From NCBI GenBank assembly GCA_963169355.1, contig CAUJCR010000030.1, forward strand, positions 1 to 35,137: a stretch of DNA of 35,137 bases. The letters run 5' to 3'. Origin of the DNA: Bacteroidota bacterium (GTDB lineage Bacteria > Bacteroidota > Bacteroidia > B-17B0 > Aurantibacillaceae). The position numbers were made by a program, and so were the translations under genes. Numbering within the stretch: the first letter of the stretch is position 1; each line of letters starts with the position of its first letter. Positions 33,189 to 35,137 of the stretch are shown here, in pieces. Below the pieces are notes generated by a model. The model was not told the DNA's origin, searched no databases, and saw only the letters and a program-made list of their open reading frames with translations.

Positions 33189-34451
33189 ATGAACCTACTA
33201 ATAAAACAAGCCACCATCGTTGATTCTGGAAACTCATTAAACGGAAAAACAATGGATATTTTAATTGAGAAAGGTATCATCACTCAAATTAAAAAATCTA
33301 TTACACCCGAAAAAGGAATTAAAATACTGGAAGAAGAAGGCTTACATGTTTCGATAGGTTGGATGGATATGCAAAGTAATTTTTGTGACCCTGGCTACGA
33401 GCAAAAAGAAACTTTACAAAACGGGTTAAAAAGCGTTGCTAAAGGCGGATTTACAGAGGTGTGTGTAATGAGTGGTACAAACCCGCCTTTGCATAATAAA
33501 GCACAAATTGAATATTTAAAAAATCGTTCAAAAAACAACATTGTAAATGTGTGGCCAATTGGTACAATTAGCCATCAACAAGAAGGAAAAGATTTAGCCG
33601 AAATGTACGACATGAAACTGTCGGGAGCTATGGCTTTTAGCGATTACAAAAAACCAATTGCAGATGCGGGTTTAATTTACCGAGCACTGCAATACACACA
33701 CAACATTCAAAGTTTTATAATAACGCATTGCGATGACAAAACCATTTCTCATGGCGGACAAATGAACGAGGGCATTACCTCTACCCGACTTGGTTTAAAA
33801 GGCATACCAACATTAGCCGAAGAAATTATGTTGCAACGCAACTTACAAATCTTGGAATACACAGGCGGTAAATTACACATCCCTACCATTAGCACTAAAG
33901 GCAGTGTAGAAATTATTAAAAAAGCAAAAGCAAAAAAACTAAATGTAAGTTGTGGAGTGGCTGCTTATAATTTATTATTAGATGACACCGCTATTGAAGG
34001 GTTTGATACCAATTACAAAGTAAATCCACCACTCCGCTCAAAAGAAGATGTAGAAGCATTAAGAAAAGCAATAGCTGATGGCATAATAGATGTGATAGTG
34101 AGTGATCATAACCCACAAGACATTGAAAGTAAAGATGTGGAGTTTGACCACGCTAATAATGGTATGATTGGTTTAGAAAGTTGTTTTAGTGTTTTACATA
34201 CTGCCTTACACAGCAAAGCTAGTTTAGAAACAATGATTGATACCATTACTAAAAACCCACGACGCATATTAGGCACCAACATTCCTGAAATTAAGGAAAA
34301 CACCGAAGCTAATCTTACTATCTTTAACCCACATACAAAATATGTGTTTGATAAATCACATATTGTAGCAAGCAACCATAACTCAGGATTAATAGGAAAA
34401 GAATTAAAAGGTAAAGCCATTGCTATTATTAACCAAAATAATATGAGTTAA
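33189..34451 (+). CDS. Dihydroorotase-like protein with degraded metal site (probable pseudo-enzyme)
   Basis: A 420-residue amidohydrolase-fold protein, full length for type I dihydroorotase. The fold signature is clear: GWMDMQSNFCDPGYEQKETL, GGFTEVCVMSGTNPP, ITHCDD, VNPPLR and VSDHNPQ. However, the HxH metal pair after Asp60 is Gln62/Asn64, the substrate Arg is Cys66, and the third His (HxxHxST) is Thr233. Asp152, His180 and Asp306 remain. A normal dinuclear zinc site cannot form, so it is probably not a working dihydroorotase. It may be a structural partner of aspartate transcarbamoylase, as some pseudo-dihydroorotases are, or have another role. It lies 22 bases after the BatA/vWA gene. The next short gene overlaps its stop (TAATG). 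Confidence 0.85.
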   Translation: MNLLIKQATIVDSGNSLNGKTMDILIEKGIITQIKKSITPEKGIKILEEEGLHVSIGWMDMQSNFCDPGYEQKETLQNGLKSVAKGGFTEVCVMSGTNPPLHNKAQIEYLKNRSKNNIVNVWPIGTISHQQEGKDLAEMYDMKLSGAMAFSDYKKPIADAGLIYRALQYTHNIQSFIITHCDDKTISHGGQMNEGITSTRLGLKGIPTLAEEIMLQRNLQILEYTGGKLHIPTISTKGSVEIIKKAKAKKLNVSCGVAAYNLLLDDTAIEGFDTNYKVNPPLRSKEDVEALRKAIADGIIDVIVSDHNPQDIESKDVEFDHANNGMIGLESCFSVLHTALHSKASLETMIDTITKNPRRILGTNIPEIKENTEANLTIFNPHTKYVFDKSHIVASNHNSGLIGKELKGKAIAIINQNNMS

Positions 34452-34561
34452 TGATGCGGTTACTGCATGTGTTTTTTGTTTTCATTACACTTCATGGTTT
34501 TTCACAAGTTCAAAAAGTAATAACCTCAAATATTTACTTTGATCCGCTCGCTCGTATATGA
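34451..34561 (+). pseudogene. Exported-protein gene truncated by repeat B
   Basis: The ATG overlaps the TAA of the dihydroorotase-like gene (TAATG), which suggests a genuine, coupled gene. It encodes MMRLLHVFFVFITLHGFSQ, a signal peptide with an FSQ cleavage end typical of Bacteroidota, then VQKVITSNIYFDP. At 34543 repeat B copy 6 begins, and the frame runs into a TGA inside it after 36 codons. The last few residues (LARI) are repeat-encoded. The original protein cannot be identified. Confidence 0.55.
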
Positions 34562-34588
34562 AGCGTCGTGAGCGAGGTATCTGTGCGC
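34543..34588 (+). repeat. Repeat B, copy 6 (30 kb from the others)
   Basis: Begins TCCGCTCGCTCGTATATG and ends GGTATCTGTGCGC. It has the same GAAGCGT loop start as the copies near 1.5-3.7 kb. The AT-rich extension after it (TATATAAATTATATTATTCT, then a CTTTCTTTTGCC arm) is shared with copy 3. Confidence 0.8.
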
Positions 34589-34621
34589 TTTATATAAATT
34601 ATATTATTCTTACTTTCTTTT

Positions 34622-34704
34622 GCCTTGAAGCAAAAGAAACAAAAGTTCAAGGCTTTTTATAAAACTTTTTGTCTTGATACAAAAAGTTACAAAAAAATCA
34701 AGGC
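34622..34704. repeat. Two tandem related inverted repeats
   Basis: The first pair is GCCTTGAA (34622-34629) with TTCAAGGC (34646-34653). The second is CTTGAT (34673-34678) with ATCAAG (34697-34702). Both enclose A-rich loops with ACAAAAG/ACAAAAA, so one looks like a diverged copy of the other. Confidence 0.55.
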
Positions 34705-34783
34705 GTACAACTGGAATAGCATAGCGTGAAAACCCTCACACAGGCTTTTGAGTGCGAGAACGTCCACGAAAGGTGCGAACTGT

Positions 34784-34829
34784 AAGTTTCATAGCTTGCA
34801 AGCGCGGGCAGGTGCGACAAATGAAACTT
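34784..34829. repeat. Inverted repeat with nested palindrome
   Basis: AAGTTTCAT (34784-34792) and ATGAAACTT (34821-34829) form perfect nine-base arms. Between them lies the palindrome GCTTGCAAGC (34794-34803), and GGTGCGA occurs at 34772 and again at 34811. No credible gene is seen between 34562 and 35020. Confidence 0.5.
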
Positions 34830-35021
34830 TCTGTTGGCTTTTGTGGGCTCTTTTCTTTTGTAACTTTTGGCTTAATGGACAAAATTGACGCTAAAAGTAT
34901 CGTAAAAGAAAAATATGAAACACACAGATACTAGCCAATCATCTTAGGCTTCATGTTGCTTATCAAAATCAGTGATATACGCTAATGTGTTTTAGTACAA
35001 TTGGATTGGTATAAAAACAAC

Positions 35022-35049
35022 AAAGCCCCAACATTACTGTTGAGGCTTT
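35022..35049 (-). terminator. Terminator behind 5S rRNA
   Basis: On the minus strand the arms AAAGCCTCAACA and TGTTGGGGCTTT pair with a G-T near the middle, followed by GTTGTTTTTAT. It lies about 10 bases after the 5S 3' end. Confidence 0.8.
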
Positions 35050-35057
35050 CTTGAAAA

Positions 35058-35137
35058 TTGGCATCGACTTACTCTCCCAGGCTTTAGACCAAGTACCATC
35101 AGCGCTGGCGGGCTTAACTTCTCTGTTCGGAATGGGA
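35058..35137 (-). rRNA. rrf: 5S ribosomal RNA, 3' part
   Basis: Read on the minus strand from the window edge: TCCCATTCCGAACAGAGAAG, TTAAGCCCGCCAGCGCTGAT, GGTACTTGG, then CTGGGAGAGTAAGTCGATGCC. This is the conserved 5S sequence from the loop B/C region to the 3' end. The 5' third and the rest of the rRNA operon lie beyond the window. Confidence 0.95.

Noticed and set aside
34752..34934. Plus-strand open frame of 60 codons near the 5S gene
   Set aside because: It lies over inverted repeats, starts with GTG and contains no recognisable protein feature.

Overview
The window is a chromosomal segment of a Bacteroidota bacterium. The evidence is an AT-rich sequence, a fused MurF-alanine racemase, an RprX/RprY-like two-component pair, an S46 dipeptidyl-peptidase, a type IX secretion (T9SS) sorting tail, an Rhs protein of Bacteroidota type, and several promoters that fit TTG-N17-23-TAnnTTTG. 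The family cannot be fixed from the sequence alone.

Region 1 (1-3720) is accessory DNA. It begins with the 3' end of an Rhs-type polymorphic toxin gene. The variable tip carries an HDxxY phospholipase A2-like motif and is followed without a gap by a small membrane protein that is a likely immunity protein. Next come about 2.4 kb of gene debris: the tail of an XRE-type regulator, an intact ORF6N gene, an orphan toxin tail with a 59-residue two-helix membrane protein, and a 55-residue lipoprotein that ends in an Rhs core motif. Between these lie copies of three palindromic repeat families (A, B and C).

Region 2 (3725-28874) is mostly housekeeping DNA on the minus strand. It holds murF-alr, a cytochrome c/PHM-like copper protein and rsmI (one tight cluster); rprX-rprY; a TPR-SpoIIE phosphatase with a holin-like membrane protein; an S46 peptidase; a hotdog thioesterase; a second two-component pair; groES-groEL; tRNA-Val with an inserted GIY-YIG nuclease cassette; lpdA; a cluster of two lipoprotein genes, an M64 peptidase and serS; rplU-rpmA; and sufE with an EamA permease.

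Region 3 (29096-34561) is on the plus strand: plsX-fabH, then a BatA/vWA membrane protein, a dihydroorotase-like protein lacking most of its metal ligands, and a short gene cut off by a repeat B copy.

Region 4 (34562-35137) holds structured intergenic repeats and then the 3' part of a 5S rRNA gene on the minus strand, so an rRNA operon lies just beyond the right edge.

The two most interesting areas are the tRNA-Val/GIY-YIG cassette, where the tRNA 3' end and its terminator are duplicated around a nuclease gene and the spare copy is interrupted by a perfect GC-rich palindrome, and the toxin/repeat region at the left end.
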